A stretch of 64,000 nt of DNA from Oleiphilus sp. (GCA_006212045.1 PZPK01000014.1:1-64000), one strand, 5' to 3'; counted from the first letter of the stretch, positions 7,359 to 18,252 are shown. Notes: generated by a model not told the origin, from the letters alone. Made by a program: numbers and translations.

Positions 7359-7712
7359 TTGAAAGATATCATTCAAGCCATTTTATTGTTTATTGCACTG
7401 ATCATTGTGGCTACGCGCTCAAGCGCCGATACCATTGATCAAGCCTTTCAGTTTCATTTTGAAGACGCGTCCGACGTCGAATATATACAATACGAAAGCG
7501 TTCAGTATCAGGCCGCTTCAGATAAAACGGGCATCAAGTACCTGGTACTGGACTTCAAACCAGTGCTTGCTCTGACGGCCATTCAGCCAACCGTTCATCA
7601 CATATGCCGAACTATTCTGAAGGATATTCCCCTGGTCACGCAACTGTCCTACGAAGGCTACGGCATGATTTCAGTTTCGTTTGATGAAAGGCATCAATAC
7701 GACTGCCTCTAA
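7359..7712 (+). CDS. Small exported protein of unknown function
   Basis: The 117-residue product has a hydrophobic N-terminus (IIQAILLFIALIIVATRSSA) that looks like a signal peptide ending near residue 23. A mature domain of about 95 residues follows, with two Cys (HHICRT and the YDCL C-terminus) that could form a disulfide. I recognise no domain. The start is TTG at 7359 because no ATG occurs in the first 80 codons; AAGGGC lies about nine bases upstream. It is divergent from the zinc-finger membrane gene and faces trpC. Confidence 0.55.
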   Translation: MKDIIQAILLFIALIIVATRSSADTIDQAFQFHFEDASDVEYIQYESVQYQAASDKTGIKYLVLDFKPVLALTAIQPTVHHICRTILKDIPLVTQLSYEGYGMISVSFDERHQYDCL

Positions 7713-7737
7713 CAGGCCCTTGCCACCTTCTGGCTGA

Positions 7738-8544
7738 TCAAGCCCGGTCAAAAAACAATTCTTGAAGCGCCTTGCCCGGCTCCGGTGCTTTCATAAAGGC
7801 CTCTCCAACCAGAAAACTATTTACCCCCCGCACCTGCATGGCAGCAACGTCCTCTCGCGTGTGAATACCACTTTCGGTCACGACAATCCGGTTGTCGGGG
7901 ATGGCGTCGAGCAAAGCAAAGGTATTCTCAAGGGACACTTCGAAGCTATGCAAGTCTCTATTGTTGATCCCGATCAGTCGGGTATCGAGTGTAAGCGCGG
8001 CACTGAGTTCAGCGGCATTGTGCACCTCTACCAGGACATCCAGACCCAATTCATGCGCGATGCCAGCCAATTCCTGCATCTGATCTTGGGTCAGGCAGGC
8101 CGCGATCAACAGTACACAGTCGGCTTCAACAACCCGGCTCTCGTATATCTGATAGGGCGCAACCATAAAGTCTTTACGTATCACCGGTAGATGACAATTA
8201 TCACGAGCTTCTTTCAAATAACGCTCATGGCCCTGAAAAAAGTCCTGATCGGTCAGAACCGACAAACAGGCCGCCCCTGCTTCGGCATAGGACGCGGCAA
8301 TTTCCCGTGGCTCAAAGTGCTCCCGGATGACTCCCTTACTGGGTGAAGCTTTCTTGATTTCTGCAATAACCGCGGGCTGCTGTTGCTCCAGCTTGCCCGC
8401 AACCGCATTCACGAAACCGCGCGTATCAGGCATATCCCTGGCTTTCGACACGAGCTCAGCCAACGCCACTTTGCGTGATCTCGCCTCTATTTCCTGCCAT
8501 TTTCGTTCGACAATCGTCTTCAGTATTGTGGGCGTGTTCGCCAT
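7738..8544 (-). CDS. trpC: Indole-3-glycerol-phosphate synthase
   Basis: The 268-residue monofunctional TrpC converts CdRP to indole-3-glycerol phosphate in tryptophan synthesis. It is a TIM barrel with the family signatures [17 protein letters not shown] (about residue 60; catalytic Lys and Glu of the EIKKxSPS motif), [47 protein letters not shown] and VTESGIH. No PRAI (TrpF) domain is fused, as is usual in this group. It lies 73 bases after trpD in the same direction, completing the trpE-G-D-C run. Confidence 0.97.
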   Translation of the reverse strand: MANTPTILKTIVERKWQEIEARSRKVALAELVSKARDMPDTRGFVNAVAGKLEQQQPAVIAEIKKASPSKGVIREHFEPREIAASYAEAGAACLSVLTDQDFFQGHERYLKEARDNCHLPVIRKDFMVAPYQIYESRVVEADCVLLIAACLTQDQMQELAGIAHELGLDVLVEVHNAAELSAALTLDTRLIGINNRDLHSFEVSLENTFALLDAIPDNRIVVTESGIHTREDVAAMQVRGVNSFLVGEAFMKAPEPGKALQELFFDRA

Positions 8545-8617
8545 GGGTCATTCTGCTCACTGTCAATAAAATTCAAAACTGTAGTGCGCCGGACATCGCA
8601 AATCTCATGCTGCCGGC

Positions 8618-9652
8618 CTATTCTTCAAATACGCGCGTAAAACTGGCCAAGTCATTCATTTTGCCCAACGCGAGACCACTGCCAATCGCGTCTGCGGCAC
8701 GGTCCACACCTTCTGCCAGCGTTACTGCAAGCCCCGATGCATAAATGGCCGCCCCGGCATTCAGGGTAATGATATGTCTGGCTTTGACGGCGATGTCGGA
8801 GTCATCCTTGCCTAGCGCACTTTTGATAAGCGCCAAACTTTGCTCGGCACTTTCCACCGAAAGTCCAAGCAGACTCTCACTGCTTAGACCAAAGTCTTCC
8901 GGTTGCACGCTGTATTCAGTAATGTCACCGTTTTTAAGTTCTGCGATCCGCGTTTTGCTGGCCAGACTGATTTCATCCAGCCCATCATCTGCATGCACCA
9001 CCAGAACATGTTCACTTCCCAGACGCTTCAGCACCTCAGCCATGGGCCGACAAAGGCTTCCGGAAAAGACCCCAATCACCTGGCGCGTGACGCCAGCCGG
9101 ATTGGTCATTGGTCCAAGCATATTAAATATGGTCCGAATTGCCATTTCCTTGCGGGGGCCAATAGCATGCTTCATCGCGCTATGGTGCGCTGGCGCAAAC
9201 ATAAAACCCACACCGATCTCTTCCACACAGCGGGCAACCTGTTCTGGAGAAATATTCAAATTGATACCAGCTGTTTCAAGCACGTCGGCACTTCCGGTGC
9301 TACTTGATACACTGCGGTTACCATGTTTTGCGACACGGCCACCGGCAGCGGCTACGACAAAGGCACTGGCTGTAGAGACATTAAACAGGTTGGCGCCGTC
9401 TCCGCCAGTGCCGCAGGTATCGACAAGATGAGGCCCTGAAACGCTGACTTTGGTAGACAGGTCGCGCATGACACTTGCGGCACCCGTAATCTCTTCGATG
9501 CTTTCGCCCTTCATCCGCAGCGCCACCAGAAACCCGCCGATCTGGGCCTCGGTCGCTCCGCCCGTCATAATTAACTGCATGACGTTCTGCATTTCTTCTG
9601 TCGTCAAGTCCCTTCGATCTACAACAGTTGCAATTGCGTTCTTCATATCCAT
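8618..9652 (-). CDS. trpD: Anthranilate phosphoribosyltransferase
   Basis: The 344-residue enzyme transfers phosphoribosyl from PRPP to anthranilate. Signatures: [20 protein letters not shown] at the N-terminal helical domain, [17 protein letters not shown] (the PRPP/Mg-binding glycine loop, about residue 78), [29 protein letters not shown] and [14 protein letters not shown]. The start at 9652 (MDMKNA) is chosen by GGAG eight bases upstream and by fit to the family; the open frame extends to 9673. It follows trpG after 46 bases. Confidence 0.96.
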   Translation of the reverse strand: MDMKNAIATVVDRRDLTTEEMQNVMQLIMTGGATEAQIGGFLVALRMKGESIEEITGAASVMRDLSTKVSVSGPHLVDTCGTGGDGANLFNVSTASAFVVAAAGGRVAKHGNRSVSSSTGSADVLETAGINLNISPEQVARCVEEIGVGFMFAPAHHSAMKHAIGPRKEMAIRTIFNMLGPMTNPAGVTRQVIGVFSGSLCRPMAEVLKRLGSEHVLVVHADDGLDEISLASKTRIAELKNGDITEYSVQPEDFGLSSESLLGLSVESAEQSLALIKSALGKDDSDIAVKARHIITLNAGAAIYASGLAVTLAEGVDRAADAIGSGLALGKMNDLASFTRVFEE

Positions 9653-9698
9653 GCTGCTTGCTCCAGTGTGCATTTGTTATTGTTTTCGGAAGTTCCGC

Positions 9699-10277
9699 CT
9701 AGCGTTCCAAAAAGTTCTTTAACAAGTCGTGGCCAAACTCGGTCAGGATCGACTCAGGGTGAAACTGCACGCCCTCAATATCGAGTGTTTTGTGGCGAAC
9801 GCCCATAATCTCTTCCATCGAACCATCTGTATTTTCGGTCCAGGCGCTGATCTCCAGACAATCAGGCAAACTGGCCTTTTCGATCACAAGTGAATGATAA
9901 CGGGTTGCCGTGAAGGGGTTGCGCAAGCCCTTGAATACACCTTCATTGATATGGTGCACTTCAGAAGTTTTTCCATGCATGACCTGACCGGCTCGCACAA
10001 TTTTGCCCCCAAACGCCTGACCGATGCTCTGGTGCCCCAGGCAAATCCCCAAAAGCGGCAGTTTACCCTTGAAAAAGTCGATGACCTCCAACGAAATGCC
10101 GGCTTTATCGGGTGTACACGGGCCGGGCGATATCACGATTTTCTCCGGTTTTAGTCTGGCAAGTTCCGGCACGCTGATTTCATCGTTGCGAAAGACCCTG
10201 ACCTCGGCCCCCAACTCTCCCAGATACTGCACAACGTTGTATGTAAAGGAGTCATAATTATCGATCATTACAAGCAT
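9699..10277 (-). CDS. trpG: Anthranilate synthase glutamine amidotransferase
   Basis: The 192-residue class-I glutamine amidotransferase supplies ammonia to TrpE. The [14 protein letters not shown] start, oxyanion region [13 protein letters not shown], nucleophile elbow [15 protein letters not shown] (Cys about residue 79) and HPESILTE (catalytic His/Glu) are all intact. The start is fixed at 10277 by AAGGAG eight bases upstream; its ATG lies one base past the trpE stop (TGA-T-ATG), so translation is probably coupled. As in many relatives it may also serve PabB in folate synthesis. Confidence 0.96.
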   Translation of the reverse strand: MLVMIDNYDSFTYNVVQYLGELGAEVRVFRNDEISVPELARLKPEKIVISPGPCTPDKAGISLEVIDFFKGKLPLLGICLGHQSIGQAFGGKIVRAGQVMHGKTSEVHHINEGVFKGLRNPFTATRYHSLVIEKASLPDCLEISAWTENTDGSMEEIMGVRHKTLDIEGVQFHPESILTEFGHDLLKNFLER

Positions 10278-10278
10278 A

Positions 10279-11790
10279 TCAGGCTCCTTTTTCCGGTCGG
10301 CCAGCAACGGCATCGTGCAGACCTGAACAGGCCATGGCTACAGCACGAAATACAGCCCGCCCCTTATTCATCGTTTCGTCCCATTCATTCAAGGGTACCG
10401 AATCTGCGACCACTCCCGCGCCTGCCTGTATGTGCAAAACATCATCCTGAATAACCGCGGTACGGATCGCGATGGCGGTATCCATATTCCCGTTCCATGA
10501 CAGGTAGCCAACGGCCCCTCCGTAAATACCACGTTTGACTGGCTCCAGCTCATCAATGATTTCCATTGCCCGGATCTTCGGCGCGCCGCTGAGCGTCCCG
10601 GCCGGGAAGGTGGCCCGCAAGACATCAATGGCCGAGAACCCGTTTTTGAGTTTTCCCATCACGTTGGAAACAATATGCATGACATGCGAGTAGCGCTCGA
10701 TCACCATTTTATCGGTCAGCACAACCGAGCCAGCCTCCGCCACGCGACCGATATCATTCCGCCCCAAATCAATCAGCATCAAATGCTCTGCCAGCTCTTT
10801 CGGATCAGAAAGAAGGTCTTCTTCCAGGGCCATATCTTCCGCTTCCGAATGCCCTCGCTTTCGGGTGCCGGCGATGGGCCTTACAGTCACATCATCGCCC
10901 TCTACGCGCGCCAGAATCTCCGGTGACGACCCTACTACGTAGAAGCCCCCCAGATTCAGATAGTACATGTATGGAGAGGGATTCAGGCAGCGCAGGGAAC
11001 GATAGAGGTCCAGCGGTTGCGCCTTGAACGGGATCGACATGCGCTGGGCCAACACCGTTTGCATCACATCCCCTGCCAAAACATAGTCTTTGATTTTGTC
11101 GACGGCCGCCTCAAACTGCGGCTGTGGAAAGCCCGAAACAAAATCTTTCTCCTCAACCTCGATCGCATCGTTGGGCGCGAGGACGTTGAGATCAAGCCCC
11201 TCTCTCAAGCGGTAAACCAAACTGTCGAGAACCGTATTCGCTACGGTGAGCGCATCGTCTTCACTCGGGTCCACGTGGTGAATCAGCGTTAACTTACCGC
11301 TCAGATTATCAAATACCACCAATGAATCCGACACCATCAGCAGAATATCGGGTGTTCCCAATGGGTCTTCCGGACAGGAGTCTGCCAGTCTCGGCTCTAC
11401 ATAACGAATGGTGTCGTATGCAAAATAGCCAACCAGCCCTCCGTTAAACCGGGGGAGATTCGTTAATTCGGGCACCTTAAAACGCTGTTGGAACTCTTCG
11501 ACGAAAGCCAGAGGGTCATCACAGACGCGCTCTTCGACAATCTGCCCCTGTAATTCTACCTGAACCTTGTGACCATAGACTTTGAGGACTTGTTCGCAGG
11601 GCAGGCCAATGATTGAGTAACGCCCCCATTTTTCACCGCCATGTACCGACTCAAGCAAGTAGGAATACTCACCATTGGCCAGCTTAAGATAGGTGCTAAG
11701 CGGCGTATCGAGATCTGCCAGGACCTCCCGATAGACGGGAACCCGGTTAAAACCCTGTCGGGCAAGAGAAGAAAACTGTTCGGGGGTCAT
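10279..11790 (-). CDS. trpE: Anthranilate synthase component I
   Basis: The 503-residue chorismate-using enzyme makes anthranilate together with TrpG. The [15 protein letters not shown] segment near residue 55 is the tryptophan feedback-inhibition site (LLES). The chorismate domain is complete: [80 protein letters not shown] and [12 protein letters not shown]. The start at 11790 is set by AGGAAG before ATG; the frame stays open to 11853. The 259-base upstream gap shows no Trp-codon leader peptide or attenuator hairpin that I can see. Confidence 0.97.
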   Translation of the reverse strand: MTPEQFSSLARQGFNRVPVYREVLADLDTPLSTYLKLANGEYSYLLESVHGGEKWGRYSIIGLPCEQVLKVYGHKVQVELQGQIVEERVCDDPLAFVEEFQQRFKVPELTNLPRFNGGLVGYFAYDTIRYVEPRLADSCPEDPLGTPDILLMVSDSLVVFDNLSGKLTLIHHVDPSEDDALTVANTVLDSLVYRLREGLDLNVLAPNDAIEVEEKDFVSGFPQPQFEAAVDKIKDYVLAGDVMQTVLAQRMSIPFKAQPLDLYRSLRCLNPSPYMYYLNLGGFYVVGSSPEILARVEGDDVTVRPIAGTRKRGHSEAEDMALEEDLLSDPKELAEHLMLIDLGRNDIGRVAEAGSVVLTDKMVIERYSHVMHIVSNVMGKLKNGFSAIDVLRATFPAGTLSGAPKIRAMEIIDELEPVKRGIYGGAVGYLSWNGNMDTAIAIRTAVIQDDVLHIQAGAGVVADSVPLNEWDETMNKGRAVFRAVAMACSGLHDAVAGRPEKGA

Positions 11791-12049
11791 GATACTTCCT
11801 GATTCTGGTTCGATGGCGGCCATTGCCGATCGCATGCCTGCCGGTGTTGACACGGATTTGTTTTGACGAAAAGACTTTTAGCCTCGCCAACGAACAAGGA
11901 AGGGCGCACATCTCGAGGTGTGGCGGATTGAGGCAGAATGAGTCACGCGTCTATTCTCTTAAACGTCATATCACCGGGCATACAAAAACCGGAAAAATCT
12001 ATCGGCGCCAGCATGACTGGGGCGAGCACCGACCATCAAAGGCAGAAGA

Positions 12050-12730
12050 CTAACTTAGCTCTGTCAGTGAATCAACAATCAGGTCCGGCTTAAGTTCAGA
12101 AATTGAGACACCATGATTGTATCCATAGCTGACGCCGACGCTTTTCAGGCCTGCGGCCTTGGCCGCCAATATATCGCTCGAAGAATCCCCTACCATGACT
12201 GCCTCATCAGGCGAGCATTCAAAGTGATCAAGACAGGTCAGCAGCGGCAGTGGATGAGGCTTTTTATGCGCCAGACTGTCACCTGATAACACGAACGGGA
12301 CTTGCAGCCCCAGCTGATCGAGCAATGGCCCGGTGAAACGGGCGGGCTTATTGGTCACAATAGCAACCGCAACCGAAGCCGCTTGAAGCCGTGAAACCAG
12401 TTCCAGGGCCCCTTCATACAACTCCGCCGCCTCGCCATTGTGCTGCCGGTAGGCCTCCAAAAACAGCTGATAGGCTTGCGCATAACGCTCTTCATCCAGA
12501 GGGGAGGGCTCCAGATCGTAACTCAAGGCACGCCTGACCAGCATCTGCGCGCCGTTACCAACCCAGCGGCGCACCTGTTCTGTGTCGGCCAATGGCATTC
12601 CCAATGCGTGATGCATGTCGTCCAGAGCGCTTTTGAGATCCCGGACGCTGTCGACCAGCGTGCCATCCAAATCAAAAATGACCAGCCTTGGTGGCTGAGG
12701 GGCGAGCAGTTTTTTTAGGGCTGCTAACAC
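12050..12730 (-). CDS. gph: Phosphoglycolate phosphatase (HAD family)
   Basis: The 226-residue HAD-superfamily phosphatase removes 2-phosphoglycolate. Motif I is [12 protein letters not shown] (nucleophile Asp), motif II is AIVTNKPA, and motif III/IV is HKKPHPLP...[17 protein letters not shown]. The start is GTG at 12730, overlapping the end of rpe, so the two genes are translationally linked; this rpe-gph-trpE order is common in pseudomonads. A related HAD specificity cannot be excluded from sequence alone. Confidence 0.9.
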   Translation of the reverse strand: MLAALKKLLAPQPPRLVIFDLDGTLVDSVRDLKSALDDMHHALGMPLADTEQVRRWVGNGAQMLVRRALSYDLEPSPLDEERYAQAYQLFLEAYRQHNGEAAELYEGALELVSRLQAASVAVAIVTNKPARFTGPLLDQLGLQVPFVLSGDSLAHKKPHPLPLLTCLDHFECSPDEAVMVGDSSSDILAAKAAGLKSVGVSYGYNHGVSISELKPDLIVDSLTELS

Positions 12731-13407
12731 GCCTGCATTTTCGCCAGTGCCAGCTCATCCCGCATCGCTTGAATGGTAGCGACGTAGTCGTCGGTATTGA
12801 ATACGGCCGAACCGGCAACAAATGTGTCCGCGCCGGCTTCTGCAATGGCGCGAATATTATCCAGCTTGACACCACCATCCACCTCAAGCCGGATATCATA
12901 AGGACTCTGGTCAATGATCTTGCGCGCCTGCTTCAGCTTTTCCAGTGTCTCAGGAATAAATTTCTGGCCTCCGAAACCCGGGTTAACGGACATTAAAAGT
13001 ATCATATCCAATCGTGACATGACGTGCTCCAAATGGTGCAAAGGCGTCGCAGGATTGAACACTAACCCGGCTTTGCAACCACCGTCCTGAATCAACTGCA
13101 ATGAGCGATCAATATGCTCCGAGGCTTCCGGGTGGAAGGTAATATAGGTGGCACCTGCATCGATAAAACTACGAATCATATCGTCGACAGGCTTGACCAT
13201 CAGATGTACATCAATCGGCGCGGTAATACCAAAATCGCGCAGTGCCTGACAAACCATGGGACCAATCGTCAGGTTTGGGACATAGTGGTTGTCCATAACA
13301 TCGAAATGCACGATATCTGCACCGGCCTCCAACACGGAACTAACTTCCTCCCCGAGCCTGGCGAAGTCGGCGGAAAGAATAGACGGAGCGATTTTGTAGT
13401 CTGGCAT
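12724..13407 (-). CDS. rpe: Ribulose-phosphate 3-epimerase
   Basis: The 227-residue TIM-barrel enzyme interconverts ribulose-5-phosphate and xylulose-5-phosphate in the pentose phosphate pathway. Signatures: [17 protein letters not shown] at the N-terminus, [18 protein letters not shown] (metal and catalytic Asp), [35 protein letters not shown] and the second Asp in [11 protein letters not shown]. Full length. It overlaps gph by seven bases and is divergent from the DUF3530 gene. Confidence 0.97.
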   Translation of the reverse strand: MPDYKIAPSILSADFARLGEEVSSVLEAGADIVHFDVMDNHYVPNLTIGPMVCQALRDFGITAPIDVHLMVKPVDDMIRSFIDAGATYITFHPEASEHIDRSLQLIQDGGCKAGLVFNPATPLHHLEHVMSRLDMILLMSVNPGFGGQKFIPETLEKLKQARKIIDQSPYDIRLEVDGGVKLDNIRAIAEAGADTFVAGSAVFNTDDYVATIQAMRDELALAKMQAC

Positions 13408-13490
13408 GTTATCCTCGAAAAGCGACGCCCTTGTTTATGGAAATGCAGAGCAGGCGTATAAATGATCCGCTATTCTAACTGAAAGCCTTT

Positions 13491-14639
13491 ATGAACTTCG
13501 AGTCCAGACATCGACCGACCATGCAGAAAACGCCGCAACTCTTTTCAGCCCGCACTTCCCTTCGTCGTCTTGTCCTGGCCTGGCTGGGATTAATTGCTTT
13601 TGGACTTGCCGCCCCTTGCCTCGCCAAAGACGAATCAGAAACCGAGGAAGACCCGGTCTCACCATCTCGCATTACGCCAGATACGGCTTTTCAGAGACAA
13701 GCCGCCTTAACCGCAGAGGTCCCGGCTTCGGAATTGATCCTGCTGGAGACTAACTACCCCCGACAAAGCGAGCCTGTCCAGGTTCTCGGTTTACAACAGG
13801 AGCCCCGAAAGCCGAACGCACAGGGTGCAGTCCTGATTCTTCCGGATAAAGGACAACATGCGGACTGGCCCGGACTGGTGCGCCAATTACGCAGCGCTTT
13901 ACCCGATTCAGGCTGGTACACTTTTTCCGTTAATTTGCCGGTGAGTTCGGATACCGACTTGCCGAAACGTTCTCAGGGACCAAAACAAAACGATGAGATT
14001 GTCTTAACCACAGCACTGAAAAGTGCGTTGGCGAAGCCTCCAGCGCGGATCGAAAAAACCGGGACGGAAAGCGAAGCGGAAGAGGGACAGATTCCATTGG
14101 ACACCAGCAATGACGCCACAGCCAATTCGGAAAACGTAGATATCAATCTGGAAGAACAACAAACCGGCGGGGAACAGCTTCCCAGTTACCAGGAACGCGC
14201 ACTGGCGCACCTGAAAGCCGCGATGGACCACGTTACAGCCAAGGGCTACCGCAATATTGTGATGATTGCCATCGGGAGCAGCAGCGATCTGGCCTTGCAA
14301 TACATTCAGCCGATGGCATCTGAGTTCCGCAATCAGGGATTCGTCCTGATTTTGGTTGACGCCCAGTTATCCGCGCAGTTTAACCAGGACATCGGCGAAG
14401 CGCTGGGGGAGGAGTTTCAGGCACCGGTACTGGATATTGTTAACGGCGCACAGCATGCCAGACGACACCACTACCAGCGCCGCAAACTCATGGCGGCAGC
14501 AAGCAATACCAGAACCTATCAACAACTGGAATTGCCTTCAATCGCTCGCGAACAGGAACACAAAACCCTGCTCAAGCGCATAGATTCATGGCTGAAAGTG
14601 CATGCTCCCGGTATGGCGGCACAAAAACTTAGGAAATAA
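13491..14639 (+). CDS. DUF3530-type exported alpha/beta-hydrolase-like protein
   Basis: The 382-residue protein has an N-terminal signal peptide (LVLAWLGLIAFGLAAPCLA) followed by an acidic linker. Its domain resembles the DUF3530 family: LILLETNYPRQSEPVQVLGL, then GAVLILPDKGQHADWPGLV and LPDSGWYTFSVNLP, then a low-complexity acidic insert (residues about 185-230). The C-terminal half contains NIVMIAIGSSSD, a degenerate hydrolase elbow in which the usual GxSxG is altered. Function is unknown. ATG at 13521 is an alternative start giving a more ordinary signal peptide. It converges with the methyltransferase gene only seven bases away. Confidence 0.75.
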   Translation: MNFESRHRPTMQKTPQLFSARTSLRRLVLAWLGLIAFGLAAPCLAKDESETEEDPVSPSRITPDTAFQRQAALTAEVPASELILLETNYPRQSEPVQVLGLQQEPRKPNAQGAVLILPDKGQHADWPGLVRQLRSALPDSGWYTFSVNLPVSSDTDLPKRSQGPKQNDEIVLTTALKSALAKPPARIEKTGTESEAEEGQIPLDTSNDATANSENVDINLEEQQTGGEQLPSYQERALAHLKAAMDHVTAKGYRNIVMIAIGSSSDLALQYIQPMASEFRNQGFVLILVDAQLSAQFNQDIGEALGEEFQAPVLDIVNGAQHARRHHYQRRKLMAAASNTRTYQQLELPSIAREQEHKTLLKRIDSWLKVHAPGMAAQKLRK

Positions 14640-14646
14640 AAAGCCC

Positions 14647-15177
14647 CTAGGCGCCTTTTTTCACTGCTGTCACGTTGAGACTGATCGGCACACCGGCAAA
14701 TTTCATGTCGCTGGTGTCATCAAACAGCCCAAAGGATTTAACCCGCTTTATGTCGGTATAACCGATTTCATGGAGAATACCGCCCAGGAATTCCAGATTC
14801 AGACCCACCTTATGGTAGTCATATTCATCCACGTGGCCACCAAACATCATCGTCATAATCTTCCAGCGGGCATTCGGGTCCAACTGCTTTTTGTCTACCA
14901 TCATGGCACACAGGATATCGAGATCCGGCACGCTAATGTAAACCCTTCCTCCGGGCTTCAGCACACGATGCCATTCTTCCATTGTTGGCAGCAGCTCACC
15001 GGCAAAATCAAAATGCTCAACCACATGTGACGCATAGATTTCGTCAAACGTGCCCTCATCAAATGCAGAAAGGTCATTGGCATTCATGAGATGATCCACA
15101 CCCTCCAACTCCATGGCATTGAGCAATTCCCAACCTTCTTTTACCTGCTTGCCACCAATATGCAGTCTTCTTTCCAT
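14647..15177 (-). CDS. SAM-dependent methyltransferase (class I)
   Basis: The 176-residue protein has the class-I methyltransferase core of the type-11 kind. It shows FDEIYASHVVEHF (motif II region), the LKPGGRVYISVPD strand-turn (motif III) and a C-terminal GYTDIKRVKSF strand. The usual N-terminal glycine-rich motif I is reduced to RLHIGGKQ. The protein may act on a small molecule or glycan; the target is unknown. The start at 15177 has GGAGA upstream, whereas the open frame begins with TTG one codon earlier. It lies 20 bases after the FkbM-type gene in the same direction, suggesting joint function in modifying a surface or secreted glycan. Confidence 0.75.
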   Translation of the reverse strand: MERRLHIGGKQVKEGWELLNAMELEGVDHLMNANDLSAFDEGTFDEIYASHVVEHFDFAGELLPTMEEWHRVLKPGGRVYISVPDLDILCAMMVDKKQLDPNARWKIMTMMFGGHVDEYDYHKVGLNLEFLGGILHEIGYTDIKRVKSFGLFDDTSDMKFAGVPISLNVTAVKKGA

Positions 15178-15197
15178 CAACCTGTCTCCAAATAAAG

Positions 15198-16574
15198 CTA
15201 TTTTGATCCGCCAGTCTGCATTGCTGCAGCGCGTGCCAGAGCGACTTTTTCCCGGCGTGCCATATCAGGCGAAAGTGCACCGAGTTGTTTTAATACCTTG
15301 AAATGCGGTATCAGCGAAGATCCCGCAAAATATCCCGACCGATGTCCCATTCTGATGAACGACTCCACCATCGAGGCACATAAATTCACCCCAGGATCCT
15401 CTGCCAGCGGCCGGCCATCAAGCGCACGATGCGGAGCCATATATGATTCAGTCACCTCCGGCAACTTGCCTTGAGCCACAAACTGGCGAAGAAACCGCTC
15501 CAGCATACCAAGACCCGCCTCGCGCTGCCCGATATGAAACGAAAGCCTTGCGGCCGTTGCAAGCATTTCGGGCGAAGCATCTTCTACACCCGCCTCGCCA
15601 AGCAGCTGATAGCCTTCGCTCAGGCTTTGGTAGCGCGCCTGCATTGGTTGTTCTTTGTTCATTGCCGCGGCGAGGTGGAGCATGATTCGCCCATGCTTGC
15701 TCTCGGGGTCGGGCAGACCGCTTGGTCCGGCTACCAGTGCCTTACAACGCTCGACATATTCGTTCCCGGGAGGCTCGTTCACACTTTCTGCCCTACCCAC
15801 CAGGACACCTTCCTGTTCATAACCGGGAATCCGGTCAAGCGGCACCGCAAACAAATTCAGTAAAAATCGGTCAAAGCCTTTGTCCTGCTCAAATGGCGCC
15901 AAGGTATTCAGGCCCGGAATCAGATAATACAGAGCAAAATTCATGGCTTTGAATTCGTTCAGCAGCGCCTGATTCACCTTATCCACATGCATCAGCTCAA
16001 ACATCACCAAGGGTGCATGCCGCTCGAAAAAGGCCTTGCCCCCGCGCAGGATATTCAGCTCTTCACCTTCGGCATCCAACTTGATGAAATCAATCGTCGG
16101 CAGGCTGTGCTGCGACATGAAGTCGTCCAGAGTGGTCAGCTCAATCGTCTGCTTGCGGGTGAAGGCACCTTCTGTCGGCTCCAATGAATTCAGCTCAGCG
16201 TTTGGAGACATGTAAAAAGTCGCGCTACCCGCCTGATCCGACAGCCCATACTCCAGTACTTTCACTCGCCCCTTATATTTGTTGCGCTTGATCGTGGCCC
16301 GCAAAGCCTCAGCGGTATTGGGTGTTGGCTCAAAGCACCATAGCCGCCCTTTTGGCCCGAGTTTCTTTGCGATGGCGTTACTGTACAAACCATAATTGGC
16401 GCCGATGTCGAGTGCAGCCATGCTGGGTTTGGTAAAGACTCTGGCGAAGCGAATTTCATCTTCGAACCAGTCACCCTGCTCCCACAGCACATAAGCCGTC
16501 ATCAGGGTAATGTTGGAGGGCGCGCAGATCTGCGAACCGTCTTTTAGGGGGATAAACTCTGTCTGAAGCTTCAT
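15198..16574 (-). CDS. FkbM-family methyltransferase with C-terminal helical extension
   Basis: The 458-residue protein has an FkbM methyltransferase domain in residues about 40-215: ALDIGANYGLYSNAIAKKLG (motif I), WCFEPTPNTAEALRATI, NKYKGRVKVLEYGLSD and IDFIKLDAEGEELNILRGG. The last is the FkbM hallmark (hxhKhDxEGxE). Residues 270-458 form a separate alpha-helical region rich in Ala/Leu with repeat-like spacing, not recognised. FkbM enzymes O-methylate sugars or polyketides, so with the adjacent methyltransferase a glycan role is likely but unproven. Confidence 0.82.
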   Translation of the reverse strand: MKLQTEFIPLKDGSQICAPSNITLMTAYVLWEQGDWFEDEIRFARVFTKPSMAALDIGANYGLYSNAIAKKLGPKGRLWCFEPTPNTAEALRATIKRNKYKGRVKVLEYGLSDQAGSATFYMSPNAELNSLEPTEGAFTRKQTIELTTLDDFMSQHSLPTIDFIKLDAEGEELNILRGGKAFFERHAPLVMFELMHVDKVNQALLNEFKAMNFALYYLIPGLNTLAPFEQDKGFDRFLLNLFAVPLDRIPGYEQEGVLVGRAESVNEPPGNEYVERCKALVAGPSGLPDPESKHGRIMLHLAAAMNKEQPMQARYQSLSEGYQLLGEAGVEDASPEMLATAARLSFHIGQREAGLGMLERFLRQFVAQGKLPEVTESYMAPHRALDGRPLAEDPGVNLCASMVESFIRMGHRSGYFAGSSLIPHFKVLKQLGALSPDMARREKVALARAAAMQTGGSK

Positions 16575-16661
16575 TGTGTTCTGGTACCATCACCATCGCC
16601 GGAACGCGCGATACTACTAAAACTCGATGTTCAAGAAACTTCGGGGCAATGCAGATGTGAA

Positions 16662-17363
16662 CTAATTATCTATTTTTATCTTTTGTTTAGATTCCAGCAG
16701 CTGGTCTCGTACCGATTCATACTGCGTCGCCTTTTTTTGAGTGATCACTTCAAGCCGGGTGACAATTTCTCCAAATTCAGCCAGCAAGCGGTCAAGGTCT
16801 TTTGAACGTTCGGCAATATCGATACGGGCATTATCTATATCAGTTTTCAGCGCTTTGATCTGCGCTTCGAAGCGTTCTGGTACTACGCGTCCGTTGCGCT
16901 GCATCTCAGCCGCTTTCTGCTCCAGCTCGATAATCTGTTTGGCAGAAAATTCAATTTGATTCTGCTTTGCCTCCATCACATTCAGATTATCGGTAGCTTT
17001 TCGCTGCAAAATTCGAACGGCGTCATCCGGGTGACTGTAGAGCAGACGCAACTCTGCATCCAATTCAGCTTGACGGGCAAGTTCCTGTTCTCGTTTTTTC
17101 TGCCGCTCCAGTTCCAAATCTCGCGCCAAAATCTGCTCAGGCGTCAGTGCCGGCGGCACCGTTTCAACGACTCGGCCTTTTTCATTCAGCACTTCATAGC
17201 CCTTGCCGACGAATTCCGGAGGAATGGTTCTTCCAAGCACCGTTTTTCCATCCTGATCCTTAAACCGATATAGCTGAGCGGCATTGGTCAGATTGGAAAA
17301 AGCCAGTACAAGGCCTAGAAAAAAGATAGCGAATACAGATTTTTTCGGAGGTATAAGGGTCAT
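16662..17363 (-). CDS. Exported coiled-coil protein with N-terminal DUF4124-like domain
   Basis: The 233-residue protein has a signal peptide (VFAIFFLGLVLAFSNLTNA), then AQLYRFKDQDGKTVLGRTIPPEFVGKGYEVLNEKGRVVETVPP, the small beta domain seen in DUF4124 proteins (YRWxDxxGxxxY pattern). From residue 75 on it is a long, highly charged coiled coil (Lys/Glu/Arg/Gln-rich). It is probably a periplasmic, envelope-associated structural protein; no enzymatic motif is seen. The gene stands alone between the FkbM gene and pyrE. Confidence 0.65.
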   Translation of the reverse strand: MTLIPPKKSVFAIFFLGLVLAFSNLTNAAQLYRFKDQDGKTVLGRTIPPEFVGKGYEVLNEKGRVVETVPPALTPEQILARDLELERQKKREQELARQAELDAELRLLYSHPDDAVRILQRKATDNLNVMEAKQNQIEFSAKQIIELEQKAAEMQRNGRVVPERFEAQIKALKTDIDNARIDIAERSKDLDRLLAEFGEIVTRLEVITQKKATQYESVRDQLLESKQKIKIDN

Positions 17364-17492
17364 TCCCGGAGTAGCCAGTTACTTGAACGCTTGTTATTTA
17401 TACATTCTAGTTGTTTTTTGTTGGCGGGCCAATTCACGATACCACCAAAGCTCGGAAGAGTGTCTTGGTTCACAGCAAGGCCCGCATCATCT

Positions 17493-18161
17493 TCAACTCT
17501 GCCCGACACCATAGCGGGCGCGATAATCAGCAACCGCCTGGGCATGAACAGACAAACTTGCATCATCGCGAATGTAGTCCAATACTTGTGACAAGTTGAC
17601 GATACTCAGAACAGGAATATCGAATTCTCGCTCCAGCTCCTGAATCGCTGAGAATTCTCCCTGACCTCGCTCCTGGCGATCCAGGGCAACGATAACACCG
17701 GCAAGTTCGGCGCCAGCGTCCTTAATCAGACCGATGACCTCCCGGATAGCCGTACCTGCCGTAATCACATCGTCAATGATCATGACCCGGCCCGAAACCG
17801 GAGCTCCCACCAGGGTACCTCCTTCGCCGTGCGCCTTTGCCTCTTTACGATTAAAAGCAAACGGGGTAGGGCGCAGATGGTTTGTGGCCAAGCTAACCGC
17901 GGTAGCCGTGCCGACAGGGATGCCTTTATAAGCAGGGCCAAAAAGAACATCAAACGAAATATTGGAGTCTTTCAATGCCTGTGCGTAGGCATTTCCCAAC
18001 TGTGCCAGGGATGCGCCGTCACTGAACAGGCCGGCATTGAAAAAGTAGGGGCTGATACGGCCGGACTTCAGCGTGAATTCGCCAAACTTGAGTACATTAT
18101 TTTCAATGGCTCGGGCAATAAATTCCCGCTGATAAGGCTGTAAAGACTTATTTTCTAGCAT
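17493..18161 (-). CDS. pyrE: Orotate phosphoribosyltransferase
   Basis: The 222-residue enzyme makes OMP from orotate and PRPP in pyrimidine synthesis. It shows [16 protein letters not shown] (about residue 28), [31 protein letters not shown] (catalytic loop) and the PRPP-binding motif [14 protein letters not shown] (about residue 125). Full length. It is divergent from crc, the same arrangement as in Pseudomonas. Confidence 0.97.
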   Translation of the reverse strand: MLENKSLQPYQREFIARAIENNVLKFGEFTLKSGRISPYFFNAGLFSDGASLAQLGNAYAQALKDSNISFDVLFGPAYKGIPVGTATAVSLATNHLRPTPFAFNRKEAKAHGEGGTLVGAPVSGRVMIIDDVITAGTAIREVIGLIKDAGAELAGVIVALDRQERGQGEFSAIQELEREFDIPVLSIVNLSQVLDYIRDDASLSVHAQAVADYRARYGVGQS

Positions 18162-18252
18162 TTGTTATGCCTATTTGTAATTGTTACAGAGTTTTTCTTT
18201 TCAAAAAGTGTGAAATAAGTATCATACCACGCGATTAAATTGAGAGGCAGTT

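Noticed and set aside
11791-12049. Possible tryptophan attenuator ahead of trpE
   Set aside because: No leader ORF with clustered Trp codons and no terminator-antiterminator hairpins are visible.
14636-14663. Possible bidirectional terminator between DUF3530 and the methyltransferase
   Set aside because: A and T runs flank CCCCTAGGCGC, but the inner bases pair poorly, so a stable stem is doubtful.
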